Positions 7,611-15,640 of a DNA stretch of 64,000 bases are shown here, piece after piece (positions within the stretch are counted from its first letter, which is position 1; the number at the start of each line of letters is the position of its first letter). A model generated the notes under the pieces. The model saw only the letters and a list, made by a program, of their open reading frames with translations, was not told the DNA's origin and made no database searches. Source of the DNA: Pseudodesulfovibrio portus (GTDB taxonomy: Bacteria; Desulfobacterota; Desulfovibrionia; Desulfovibrionales; Desulfovibrionaceae); the NCBI RefSeq assembly GCF_026000375.1, contig NZ_AP026708.1, forward strand, positions 1,676,501-1,740,500. The letters run 5' to 3'. Position numbers and translations under genes: made by a program.

Positions 7611-9506
7611 TTACTGAAGCAGATCGGGCCGCGTGATCTCGATGTCGGCGTTCTTGCTCAGCTCGTCCATGTAGGCCGCGAGCATTTCCTGCTTGTAGGC
7701 GTTGCCGGCCTGTTCCATCCAGAAGTCCTTCTGCTGTTCCCAGGTGGCTTCGGAGGCCGGGATGCGTTCGTCCAGGCGGGCGATGACCGCGCTGTTGTTG
7801 ATGACGTAGACATCGGGCAGCCAGGCGGTATCCTTGGCCGCGAACACGGCCTCGGCCAGTTCCTGGCTCGCGCCCAGGCCGGTGATGTTGCCCTGGCGGT
7901 CAAAGGGTTCCGACACGGCTATCTTGCGCTCATAGGTTTTTTCCGCGCCGACGGGGTCGGCGATCAGGGCCTTGTGAATCTCGTCGGCCTTGTTCCCGGC
8001 CAGTTCGGCGGTCTTCTGATTCTTGAGCAGATTGGTGATGGCGGGAGTCACCTTGTCGATTTCCATGTAGGCGGCAGGAACGTCTTCGACCTTTTCCACC
8101 AGCATGTAGCCGCCGTTGATGTTCACGGGCGACTCGTACGCCTTGCCCGGAGCCAGCTCCTTGAGGGCCTGGGTCACCTCGGGAGTGACGCCGTAGGCCT
8201 GGCTCAGGAAATCGGCGGGCATGGGCTCGCCCGAAACAACTTCCAGGCCGAGTTCTTTGGCGATGTCTTCAAGGGTCATGCCGGACACCAGCCGGTCCAG
8301 GGACTGGTCCAGAAGGTCCTGGACCTGCTCGGACGCCTTTTCCTGGGCGATCTGGATGCGGATTTCGTCCTTGGCGTCGTCCAGGGTCCGGGCGGAGCCT
8401 TCCTTGCGGTCCTCCACCTTGATGACGTGCCAGCCGAACCGGGACTTGACCGGGCCGACGATGTCGCCCTTGGCGGCGCCGAACGCGGCCTCTTCGAAGG
8501 CGGGCACCATGGCGCCGCGCCCGAACCAGCCGAGGTCGCCGCCGGACGGGCCGGTGGGACCTTCGGAATATTCCTGTGCCAGCTTGGCGAAGTCCTCGCC
8601 GGACTTGGCCTTCTCAAGCACCATCTCGATCTTCTTCTTGGCTTCGGTCTTCACGGAGTCGGGGTCGGTGTCCTTGACCATGACCAGAATGTGGCGGGCC
8701 TTGACCTGCTCGCCCTCTTCCATGGAGGCCTGGTTGGCCGCGTAGTAGGCAGCCACTTCCTCGTCGGTCACGGCCTGGTTCTTGGCCAGCTCCACGGGCG
8801 TGAACACCAACTGGCGGATCTTGATCCGTTCGGGAATCTTGAACCGCTCCTTGTTGGCCTCGTAAAAGGCATTGACCTCGTCGCCGGACACGGCGGCGTC
8901 ATCCACGAACATGGCGGCCTTGACCTGAATGTAGTCGATGCGGACCTGTTCGCCCACCCAGTCGTACATCTGGCGGGCCTGCTCAGCGGTGACCCTGGCC
9001 GAGGAGGCCACGGCGTCCTTGACCTTGCTCATGATCAGCTGCTGCTTGAAATCCGCCTCGAACTGGGCCGGGGTCATGCGGTTCTGGCGCAGGACCGCTG
9101 CGTAAATATCCTTGTCGAACCTGCCGTTCGCGTCCTGGAAGCCCTTCTGGACGGCGATGCCCGCAAACACTTCCTTGTCCGATGCGGCGATGCCGAGCTT
9201 TTCGGCCTCGGCCAGCAGCAGCTTCCTGCTGAGCAGGTCGCCCAGGACCATCTTGCGGAATTCCGGGCTCTGGAGCTGTTCCCTGGGAACGTCGGGGTTG
9301 GAGCGTGAAACGGCCTCGGCCATGCGCTGGTATACCGTTTCAAACTCGGCCCTGGTGACGACCTGGTCGCCGACCTTGGCCAGCACCGGATCGCCGGTGG
9401 AGTTCAGCCCGGACATGCCGAAGGCAAAGACAAAGACGACGATGATAACGGCAAAAAGAATCTTGACGATCCAGCCTGATGCGTTCTTACGCATTATGTC
9501 TAACAT
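7611..9506 (-). CDS. Membrane-anchored peptidyl-prolyl isomerase chaperone (PpiD/SurA-like)
   Basis: This 631-residue protein starts with a short cytoplasmic MLDIMRKNASGW segment and one membrane helix (about residues 13-34), as PpiD does. A SurA_N-like helical chaperone domain follows. A parvulin-type rotamase domain is recognisable around KARHILVM...GPSGGDLGWFGRGAMVPAFEEAAF...GPVKSRFGWHVIKVEDR (about residues 268-370). A second, degenerate rotamase-like region lies in the C-terminal third. It would face the periplasm and help outer-membrane and secreted proteins fold. The ATG follows CTGGAGCGAAA. It is transcribed in the same direction as the aconitase gene upstream. Confidence 0.9.
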   Translation of the reverse strand: MLDIMRKNASGWIVKILFAVIIVVFVFAFGMSGLNSTGDPVLAKVGDQVVTRAEFETVYQRMAEAVSRSNPDVPREQLQSPEFRKMVLGDLLSRKLLLAEAEKLGIAASDKEVFAGIAVQKGFQDANGRFDKDIYAAVLRQNRMTPAQFEADFKQQLIMSKVKDAVASSARVTAEQARQMYDWVGEQVRIDYIQVKAAMFVDDAAVSGDEVNAFYEANKERFKIPERIKIRQLVFTPVELAKNQAVTDEEVAAYYAANQASMEEGEQVKARHILVMVKDTDPDSVKTEAKKKIEMVLEKAKSGEDFAKLAQEYSEGPTGPSGGDLGWFGRGAMVPAFEEAAFGAAKGDIVGPVKSRFGWHVIKVEDRKEGSARTLDDAKDEIRIQIAQEKASEQVQDLLDQSLDRLVSGMTLEDIAKELGLEVVSGEPMPADFLSQAYGVTPEVTQALKELAPGKAYESPVNINGGYMLVEKVEDVPAAYMEIDKVTPAITNLLKNQKTAELAGNKADEIHKALIADPVGAEKTYERKIAVSEPFDRQGNITGLGASQELAEAVFAAKDTAWLPDVYVINNSAVIARLDERIPASEATWEQQKDFWMEQAGNAYKQEMLAAYMDELSKNADIEITRPDLLQ

Positions 9507-9529
9507 TTTCGCTCCAGTAACTCTTTTGA

Positions 9530-9560
9530 CCGGCAGCCGCCCACCCCGGGCGGCTGCCGG
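9530..9560 (-). terminator. Strong hairpin between aconitase and PpiD-like genes
   Basis: A 13-bp perfect inverted repeat (9530-9542 with 9548-9560, arm CCGGCAGCCGCCC, five-base loop) lies between the two minus-strand genes. It has no T run on the transcribed side, so it may slow or process the transcript rather than act as a classical terminator. Confidence 0.5.
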
Positions 9561-9571
9561 ATCGTATCGTT

Positions 9572-11494
9572 TTAGGACTGGCCTTCGCGTACGGCGTTGA
9601 GGAGGCCACCTGCCTGGATAATCTCCAGTTCCTTTTTGGTCAAATCATTTGTGACCGCCACCTTCCCGCCATCGGCCAAACCGATCTCGACGGTGCCGCC
9701 GGGGGTCATGGCGGAGGCGGGGATGGTCAGGTCGTCGCCTTCACTGAGCCTGTCGTAATCCGCCGGGGCCACCAGGAGCAGCGGCAGGATGCCGAAGTTG
9801 ACCAGGTTGGCGCGGTGGATGCGGGCCAGGGACTTGACGATGACCGCCTTGACGCCGAGGTGGCGCGGACCCAGCGCCGCGTGCTCGCGGCTGGAGCCCT
9901 GGCCGTAGTTCTCGCCGCCCAGGATGACGCCCTTGCCGTGGTCCTTCATGCGGCCGACGAACTCCGCGTCCACGCGGGAGAAGATGTACTGGCTGATGGC
10001 CGGGATGTTGGACCGCAGGGCCGTGATCTCCGCGCCCGCGGGCAGGATGTGGTCGGTGGTGATGTTGTCCTCCACCTTGAGCAGCACCTTGGCCTCCACG
10101 GTCTCAGGCAGCTTGTCGAAGTCCTCCAGGGCCACGATGTTGGGGCCGCGCAGGACTTCCACGGAAGAACCGTCCTCGGGCGGGAACACGAACAGGTCGC
10201 GAATGGAGGGCACGTCCTCGGGCAGCTCCACGCGCTCGGGAGCCGGGCCCCAGGTGGCCGGATCGGAGAATTCGCCCTCCAGGGACAGGCGGGCCGCAGT
10301 CTGCGCGCTCACGAGATATATCTTGCCGTCCTGGGTGCCGGACCGGCCTTCGAAGTTGCGGTTGAAGGTACGCACGGACACGCCCCCGGAGGTGGGGGAG
10401 CCGCCCATGCCGATGCACGGGCCGCAGGTGCACTCAAGTACGCGCGCTCCGGCGTCCAGCAGGGGTTCGATGAGCCCCTCGCGGGAGAGCATCTTCATGA
10501 CCTGCTTGGAGCCGGGGGAAATGAGCAGGTCGGTCTCGGGCGGGGTCTTTTTGCCGGACAGGATCTGGGCGGTGTTCTTGAGATCGGAGTAGGAGGAGTT
10601 GGTGCAGGAGCCGATGGCGCACTGGTCGATCTTCAACCCGGCCAGTTCCTTCACCTTGCACACCTGGTCAGGCATGTGCGGCTGGGCGACCATGGGTTCC
10701 AGCTCGGACAGGTCGATGGTGATGACCTCGTCGTACTCGGCGTCGGCGTCGGCGACCAGTTCCATCCAGTCGGAGCCGCGGCCCATCTTCTCCAGGAAAT
10801 CCCTGGTCCGGTCGTCGGACGGGAAGATGGAGGTGGTGGCCCCGAGTTCCGCGCCCATGTTGGTGATGGTGGCCCGGTCGGGCACGGACAGCGTGGCCAC
10901 GCCGGGACCGGCGTATTCGAAGACCTTGCCCACGCCGCCCTTGACGGTCAGGCGACGAAGCAGCTCGAGGATGACGTCCTTGCCTGCGGCCCAGCCGGTC
11001 AGTTCGCCGGTCAGTTCAACCTTGACCACCTTGGGCATGGGAATGAAGTAGGCCTCGCCGGCCATGGCCAGCGCCACGGACAACCCGCCCGCGCCCATGG
11101 CCATGGAGCCGATGCCGCCCGCAGTGGGCGTATGGGAGTCGGAACCGATCAGGGTCGCGCCGGGCTTGGCGAAATTCTCCAGGTGAAGCTGATGACAGAT
11201 GCCGGTGCCCGCCGGGGAGAAGACCGCGCCGGACTTGGCGGCCACGGTGCGGAGGAAGCGATGGTCGTCCGGGTTGCGGAAGCCCATCTGCAGGGTGTTG
11301 TGGTCCACGTAGCTGACGGACAGGTCGGTCTTGACCTTGCCGATGCCGATGGCCTCGAACTGGAGCCAGGCCATGGTGCCGGTGGCGTCCTGGGTCAGGG
11401 TCTGGTCGATGCGCAGACCCACCTCGCTGCCCGGGACCATTTCCCCGGAGACAAGGTGTTTCTCTATGATCTTGTGTGTGATGGACTTGCCCAT
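9572..11494 (-). CDS. Aconitate hydratase, Aquifex type
   Basis: This 640-residue enzyme interconverts citrate and isocitrate in the TCA pathway. The [4Fe-4S] ligands are in SCTNSSYSDL and CTCGPCIGMGG. The substrate loops DSHTPTAGG and GGENYGQGSSREHAALGPRHLG are intact. The length (about 640) and the merged small C-terminal swivel domain fit the Aquifex-type subfamily, which is shorter than AcnA (about 890) and AcnB. MGKSITHK is the start, preceded by CGAGGAGGAGTA; 21 in-frame residues upstream are not family-like. A strong hairpin follows the stop. Confidence 0.93.
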   Translation of the reverse strand: MGKSITHKIIEKHLVSGEMVPGSEVGLRIDQTLTQDATGTMAWLQFEAIGIGKVKTDLSVSYVDHNTLQMGFRNPDDHRFLRTVAAKSGAVFSPAGTGICHQLHLENFAKPGATLIGSDSHTPTAGGIGSMAMGAGGLSVALAMAGEAYFIPMPKVVKVELTGELTGWAAGKDVILELLRRLTVKGGVGKVFEYAGPGVATLSVPDRATITNMGAELGATTSIFPSDDRTRDFLEKMGRGSDWMELVADADAEYDEVITIDLSELEPMVAQPHMPDQVCKVKELAGLKIDQCAIGSCTNSSYSDLKNTAQILSGKKTPPETDLLISPGSKQVMKMLSREGLIEPLLDAGARVLECTCGPCIGMGGSPTSGGVSVRTFNRNFEGRSGTQDGKIYLVSAQTAARLSLEGEFSDPATWGPAPERVELPEDVPSIRDLFVFPPEDGSSVEVLRGPNIVALEDFDKLPETVEAKVLLKVEDNITTDHILPAGAEITALRSNIPAISQYIFSRVDAEFVGRMKDHGKGVILGGENYGQGSSREHAALGPRHLGVKAVIVKSLARIHRANLVNFGILPLLLVAPADYDRLSEGDDLTIPASAMTPGGTVEIGLADGGKVAVTNDLTKKELEIIQAGGLLNAVREGQS

Positions 11495-11701
11495 TACTCC
11501 TCCTCGAAATCGCAAAAGGGTCTCTCTCAAAACCGCCCGGCGAGGATGTGCGGCCATGGGGCTCTCATCTCCCCGGCCTCCATGCCGAACGGGACATTGT
11601 TTCCTCTATTTCCAGCAGCGACTTTCCTGATCTGTGCAAAAGAGCGGGACCGGGGCTCGGCTTTCCCTCCGCCACGCGGCGGCCATGCCCTTTTCAACGG
11701 A

Positions 11702-12025
11702 TCAGAACAGGAAGCCGCCTTTGATCCCGTCCGCCACCTGCGCCTCGTCCATGCCGAGGTTGATCCGGTTGATCTTGTTGGTGCGGAACTTGATGTCCAC
11801 GTCAAGACGCAGCTTTTCCTGCTGCATCCGGAATATCTCTTCGTGATGGAAGATGCGCCTGGCCGGGTCCTCGGCCTCCCTCAGATCCCGGATGGCCTTG
11901 ATGGTCTTTTCCCGCTCGAGGGTGAGCTGGGCCACTTCGGCCTCCAGGGTCGGGATATCGTCGCTCAGGCGCGCTTCCCCCTGCTGTGCGGGGCTAGCGG
12001 ATTTTGATTCGTCTGCGTGGGTCAT
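11702..12025 (-). CDS. Small coiled-coil protein overlapping the EPSPS-like gene
   Basis: This 107-residue protein is highly charged. Residues 24-75 (IPTLEAEVAQLTLEREKTIKAI and on) show heptad spacing of leucine/isoleucine typical of a coiled coil, and the C-terminus ends hydrophobic (GGFLF). There is no signal peptide. The ATG follows GAGAAGAAAG and lies 32 bases inside the 3' end of the upstream EPSPS-like gene, in another frame, so translation of the two is probably coupled. I do not recognise the family; the tight overlap suggests it works with the EPSPS-like protein. Confidence 0.7.
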   Translation of the reverse strand: MTHADESKSASPAQQGEARLSDDIPTLEAEVAQLTLEREKTIKAIRDLREAEDPARRIFHHEEIFRMQQEKLRLDVDIKFRTNKINRINLGMDEAQVADGIKGGFLF

Positions 12026-13631
12026 CTTTCTTCTCTCGTACCGGCTTGGGCTTCATCTTGCCGGTGGGCAGGGAGTTGTAGAAGTTCCAGAATTCCGGCC
12101 AGGTGGACGTCACCTCGCCGTGGTTCTCCAAAACGATGCCGGGCACGGCGTAAGCGGCCAGGGCGCAACCCATGGACCAGATCGGGTCCGGGCTGAACCA
12201 GGTGCCGTCCCAGTTGGCGCTGAAGGGCTTCAGCTCGATGCCGTCGTCGGTCAGCTCGTAGCTGGCGCCCATGCGGTCGAGCAGCTCCAGGGCCACGTCG
12301 TTGTCCTTGCCGGACAGCCTGGCGTTCCGGACCTTGAGGGCCAGGGCCAGAGCCAGGGGCATGAGCTCGTCGTTCTCGCCGAGGACGATGTCCACGGATT
12401 CGGGCTGCGACCCCTCCATGGTGGCGATGATGTTCTCGGTGGCGACGTCCACCCGGACGCCGAGCTTGCGCAGCTCGGCCAGGACCAGGTCGGCCTGGTC
12501 GTTCTTCGGCCAGGAGCCCTGGATGTTGATGGAGCCGCCGGACATGACCGGCAGGGCCAGGAGCATGGAGTTGAGCTTGACGGACAGCGGCAGGACCGGG
12601 TTCTCCTCGATGACCGGGATGCCGTCGGACACGGTCACGAAGTCCTTGCCCAGCTCGGCCTTGATGGAGCAACCCTTGAGCACGTCCACGGCCTCGGCCA
12701 CGCGAATGCGGGCGGCGGCGGTCAGGCCCTTGATGGTCAGCCCGCCGGGGAAGGACCAGGCGGCCAGGGTCAGGGCGGCCGCGAAATCCGGCTCGATGCC
12801 GCCGGGCAGGGTCACTTCCTCGTCCATGGCGCCGCCGCACTCCAGCCGCACGGGCAGGCCGGGGTTGTTCGGGTTCATGGGCACCAGGCGGGCGCCCAGG
12901 CGGGGCAGCACCTTGTTCAACGCCGCCGCGTCCAGCAGCTGCAGGGCGGGCTTGCCCGTGAACTTGCAGCGGCCCGCATGGCCCAGGGCCAGGCAAAGCA
13001 GCATATAGAAGTTGAACGGGTCCTCGCCCACAAAGGCCATGGCCCCCTCGAATTCGAGAAATTTGCCGCCGTCGTTCCTGATCCAGTCGTCATCCCAGGA
13101 GATGGGCGCGCCCACCTGCTTGAGGGCCTTGGCCAGGTCCTTGTTTGGGGCGTTCATGGTCACCGGGGAGAGCTGCGTCCGCGCGCCCGAGGCTGCGGCC
13201 ATGGCCAGCATCATGCGGGTGTGGCGGAAGGAGCGCGGCCCGGCTATGGACGCGTTGATCTTCTCCACGCGCGGAGCCAGCTTGTACCCCTCGCCGGTGA
13301 ACGCCTTGCGGACGTCGGCCAGGGAGAACTGGTTGAGCAGGGTGAACAGCTGGCGGGAAAGCTTGGCGTCCAGGCCGCGGTCGCCCGACTGCTTGTCGAA
13401 GGAGCCGCGCAGCAGCTTTTCCAGCTTGGGGTCCACCAGGGACTTCTGCCGGGACTTGCGCCAGGCCCCTTCCTTGCGGATGAGAAAGGCCCGCTTTTCC
13501 AGCAGGTTCAAAATTTGGGTGTCGATTTCGGAAATGTCGTCGAAACGGTGGGCGGATACGACCTTCGACTTGTCGACGAATTGCTCGTCGTCGAAGGCAG
13601 CTTCCCTGTCGTTTTTGCGGATTTTGATCAT
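11994..13631 (-). CDS. Chorismate-mutase-like plus EPSP-synthase-like fusion, active site diverged
   Basis: This protein has 545 residues. Residues about 33-100 (ISEIDTQILNLLEKRAFLIRKEG and on) resemble the helical AroQ chorismate mutase fold. Residues about 125-535 follow the repeated alpha/beta pattern of EPSP synthase, with segments matching its N-terminal GSKSITNR region and its late NHIPDA and KETDR regions. The matching residues here are GPRSFRHT (131-138), GENDE and GKDND, so several substrate-binding Arg/Lys/Asp positions of AroA are lost. It therefore may not make EPSP. The C-terminal tail is very basic. Ribosome-binding site is weak. A regulatory or altered-substrate role is possible; the fold assignment rests on pattern, not on a search. 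Confidence 0.65.
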   Translation of the reverse strand: MIKIRKNDREAAFDDEQFVDKSKVVSAHRFDDISEIDTQILNLLEKRAFLIRKEGAWRKSRQKSLVDPKLEKLLRGSFDKQSGDRGLDAKLSRQLFTLLNQFSLADVRKAFTGEGYKLAPRVEKINASIAGPRSFRHTRMMLAMAAASGARTQLSPVTMNAPNKDLAKALKQVGAPISWDDDWIRNDGGKFLEFEGAMAFVGEDPFNFYMLLCLALGHAGRCKFTGKPALQLLDAAALNKVLPRLGARLVPMNPNNPGLPVRLECGGAMDEEVTLPGGIEPDFAAALTLAAWSFPGGLTIKGLTAAARIRVAEAVDVLKGCSIKAELGKDFVTVSDGIPVIEENPVLPLSVKLNSMLLALPVMSGGSINIQGSWPKNDQADLVLAELRKLGVRVDVATENIIATMEGSQPESVDIVLGENDELMPLALALALKVRNARLSGKDNDVALELLDRMGASYELTDDGIELKPFSANWDGTWFSPDPIWSMGCALAAYAVPGIVLENHGEVTSTWPEFWNFYNSLPTGKMKPKPVREKKDDPRRRIKIR

Positions 13632-13793
13632 GCAGTCTTACCGTCTTCCTTATAATATGATGTAACCCCGCCGAAACGGGGAAAGGCCTACCTATACCGA
13701 AACCCGGCGAGATGCAAGCCGTGGTTGCGCAGGGGAAAACGTCCCGGCGCAACCCGCCAGTTCACGGCCTGCTTCTTTTGCAGAAACACAGGA

Positions 13794-13821
13794 TTGATTG
13801 TCATATTAGTGTAATTATATA
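13794..13821 (+). promoter_or_regulatory. Possible promoter of the tetR gene
   Basis: TTGATT (13794-13799) is followed after 16 bases by TATATA (13816-13821). Transcription would start near 13829, just ahead of the two operator palindromes. A second choice, TTGACA at 13849-13854 lying between the operators, has a poorer -10 and would leave almost no leader. Confidence 0.4.
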
Positions 13822-13836
13822 AGCAGTTTGTGAAAT

Positions 13837-13852
13837 TTAATCAAATGATTGA
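13837..13852. promoter_or_regulatory. TetR operator O1
   Basis: TTAATCAAATGATTGA is a near-perfect palindrome of the form TTAATCA-NN-TGATTAA. It is one of three copies around this TetR gene; its centre is exactly 22 bp (two helical turns) from O2. Confidence 0.75.
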
Positions 13853-13858
13853 CATCCG

Positions 13859-13874
13859 CTAATCAAATGATTAA
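13859..13874. promoter_or_regulatory. TetR operator O2
   Basis: CTAATCAAATGATTAA is the second copy of the palindrome and ends eight bases before the tetR start codon. The repressor bound here would block its own gene. Confidence 0.75.
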
Positions 13875-13882
13875 ACACCCCC

Positions 13883-14464
13883 ATGACCAAGAAGGAAATC
13901 ATACTCGAGGCCGGGGCCAGGCTTTTTGCCAAGCGCTCCTTCAACTCGGTGGGCATCCGCGACATCGCGGCCGAGGCCGGGGTGAACAGCGCCATGATAT
14001 CCTACTACTTCGGCGGCAAGGTCGGGCTGCTGCGCGAGATATTTCTCCGCTTCGACCGGCTGTTGTCGTACGAATCCGGCCTGGCCCTGGAGCAAGCCAC
14101 GTCCCAGAACGACCTGATCAGGCGATTCGTGAGCAGCGTGCTGGACAGCGCACGGATGAACCGGGACGTCTACCTGGTGGGTCTCAAGGAGCTCAATCAC
14201 GACTCTGAGGACCTGCACGACCTGCGGGAGGATTTTCACTCCAAGGCCGAAGCCGTGTTTGTGGCCAACATCGACAGGCTGGGCATAAACATCCCCGACG
14301 ATCCCGCATTCCGCACCCTCGGATTCACGGCGACCCTCGGCATGATTTTCTCCGACTACCTGCTGGGCGGCGGCTCCTGCCTCGACGACGACACAGTGCT
14401 TGAAGCCTACAAACAAACCGTTATCACCATACTCCAGTCCGGCATGCCGAAGTACTGGGCATAA
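13883..14464 (+). CDS. TetR-family repressor of the adjacent RND efflux operon
   Basis: This 193-residue protein starts with a typical TetR DNA-binding domain: IILEAGARLFAKRSFNSVGIRDIAAEAGVN (residues 6-35, helix-turn-helix) and the ISYYFGGKVGLLREIF signature. The rest is a variable helical ligand-binding and dimer domain. No clear ribosome-binding site precedes the ATG, but the N-terminus aligns exactly with the family. Matching palindromes lie in its own leader (two) and just before the efflux genes (one), so it almost certainly represses both. A drug-like or toxic ligand would release it. Confidence 0.92.
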   Translation: MTKKEIILEAGARLFAKRSFNSVGIRDIAAEAGVNSAMISYYFGGKVGLLREIFLRFDRLLSYESGLALEQATSQNDLIRRFVSSVLDSARMNRDVYLVGLKELNHDSEDLHDLREDFHSKAEAVFVANIDRLGINIPDDPAFRTLGFTATLGMIFSDYLLGGGSCLDDDTVLEAYKQTVITILQSGMPKYWA

Positions 14465-14481
14465 TTTTTTTTCACCTGAAA

Positions 14482-14497
14482 TTAATCAACTGATTAA
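14482..14497. promoter_or_regulatory. TetR operator O3, in front of the RND operon
   Basis: TTAATCAACTGATTAA is the most symmetrical of the three copies (only the two central bases break symmetry). It lies in the 54-base gap between tetR and the adaptor gene, 22 bases before the adaptor ATG. Confidence 0.78.
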
Positions 14498-14518
14498 CTC
14501 ACACCGAGGGAAGACAAC

Positions 14519-15640
14519 ATGAAGAGAGACAGCGTCATTGCCATGGCTCTGGCCGTACTGGCCCTGGCCGTCCTGGCCGGTTGCAAGGAAGAAATGACAA
14601 AGGCCGATCCGATCCGGCCGGTCAGGGTCTATGAAGTGGCCGACAGCACCGAGAACGCCACCCGGACATTCCCGGGCAAGGTCAAGGCGACCAGGGAGGC
14701 CTCCCTGGCCTTCCGCATCTCCGGCCAGATCGTCCGCCTGGACGTGAAGGAAGGGGATTACGTTGAAAAGGGACAGCTCATCGCCATGCTGGACCAGCGG
14801 GACTACCAGGCCGCAGTGGCCGATCTCCGGGCCAAGCTTGCCGGTGCCCGCTCCGTGCTCAAGGAGGCCCGACTCAACATCGAGCGCAACCGCCAGCTCC
14901 TGGAGCAATCCATCATCGCCCAGTCCGCCTTTGACACGGCCCAATCCAATTTCGAGACCAGCCGCTCCGAGGTCCAGTCCATGGAGCAGTCCCTGCGCCG
15001 GGCCGAACTGAATCTGCAATACACCCGCCTGGAAGCGCCTTTCAGCGGTTATATCGCCAGGAAGATCCCGTCCAACCACGAGTACGTCCAGGCCAAGGAG
15101 CCCATTGTCGAGCTCGCCGACACATCGGCCCTGGACGTGGTCATCGACGTGCCCGAATCCGTCTGGATCGGGGCCTTCCAGACCAAGACCATCGACCTCG
15201 CTTCCATCCACGCCCGGTTCGAGTCCATGCCCGGCGTCCTCATTCCCGTGCGCGTCAAGGAATACCAGACAAACGCCAATGCCGAGACCCAGACCTACAA
15301 GGTCACACTGACCATGGACAACCCCGCCGACCTGGGCATCCAGCCCGGCATGACCGCCGAAATAGTGGGCAGCCTCTCTCCCGACCAGACCCAAAATGCC
15401 GTGGTCATCCCCTTCTCGTCCGTGACGGGCGATGACGGGGGGGACAAGTACGTCTGGGTCCTGGACAAGGAAAACACCGTGTCCCGGCGCGAAATCGAAG
15501 TGGGCCGGATCGTCAACGACATGTTCCGCGTGGAAAACGGCGTGGCCGTCGGGGACGTGATCGTGACGGCCGGCGTCAACTACCTGCGCGAAGGCCAGAA
15601 GGTGAAGATCCTGAACGGCCGCATCGGGGGCCGTGAATAA
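14519..15640 (+). CDS. RND efflux periplasmic adaptor lipoprotein (AcrA-like)
   Basis: This 373-residue membrane-fusion protein links the inner-membrane pump to an outer-membrane channel. It has a lipoprotein signal with lipobox LAGC and acylated Cys22. A lipoyl half (about 60-90), an alpha-helical hairpin (about 90-165, with heptad-like LNIERNRQLLEQS), the second lipoyl half and a beta-barrel follow. A GAGGGAAG sequence precedes the ATG. It overlaps the pump gene by one base (TAATG), so translation is coupled. No outer-membrane TolC-type gene lies here, so the pump must borrow one encoded elsewhere. Confidence 0.93.
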   Translation: MKRDSVIAMALAVLALAVLAGCKEEMTKADPIRPVRVYEVADSTENATRTFPGKVKATREASLAFRISGQIVRLDVKEGDYVEKGQLIAMLDQRDYQAAVADLRAKLAGARSVLKEARLNIERNRQLLEQSIIAQSAFDTAQSNFETSRSEVQSMEQSLRRAELNLQYTRLEAPFSGYIARKIPSNHEYVQAKEPIVELADTSALDVVIDVPESVWIGAFQTKTIDLASIHARFESMPGVLIPVRVKEYQTNANAETQTYKVTLTMDNPADLGIQPGMTAEIVGSLSPDQTQNAVVIPFSSVTGDDGGDKYVWVLDKENTVSRREIEVGRIVNDMFRVENGVAVGDVIVTAGVNYLREGQKVKILNGRIGGRE

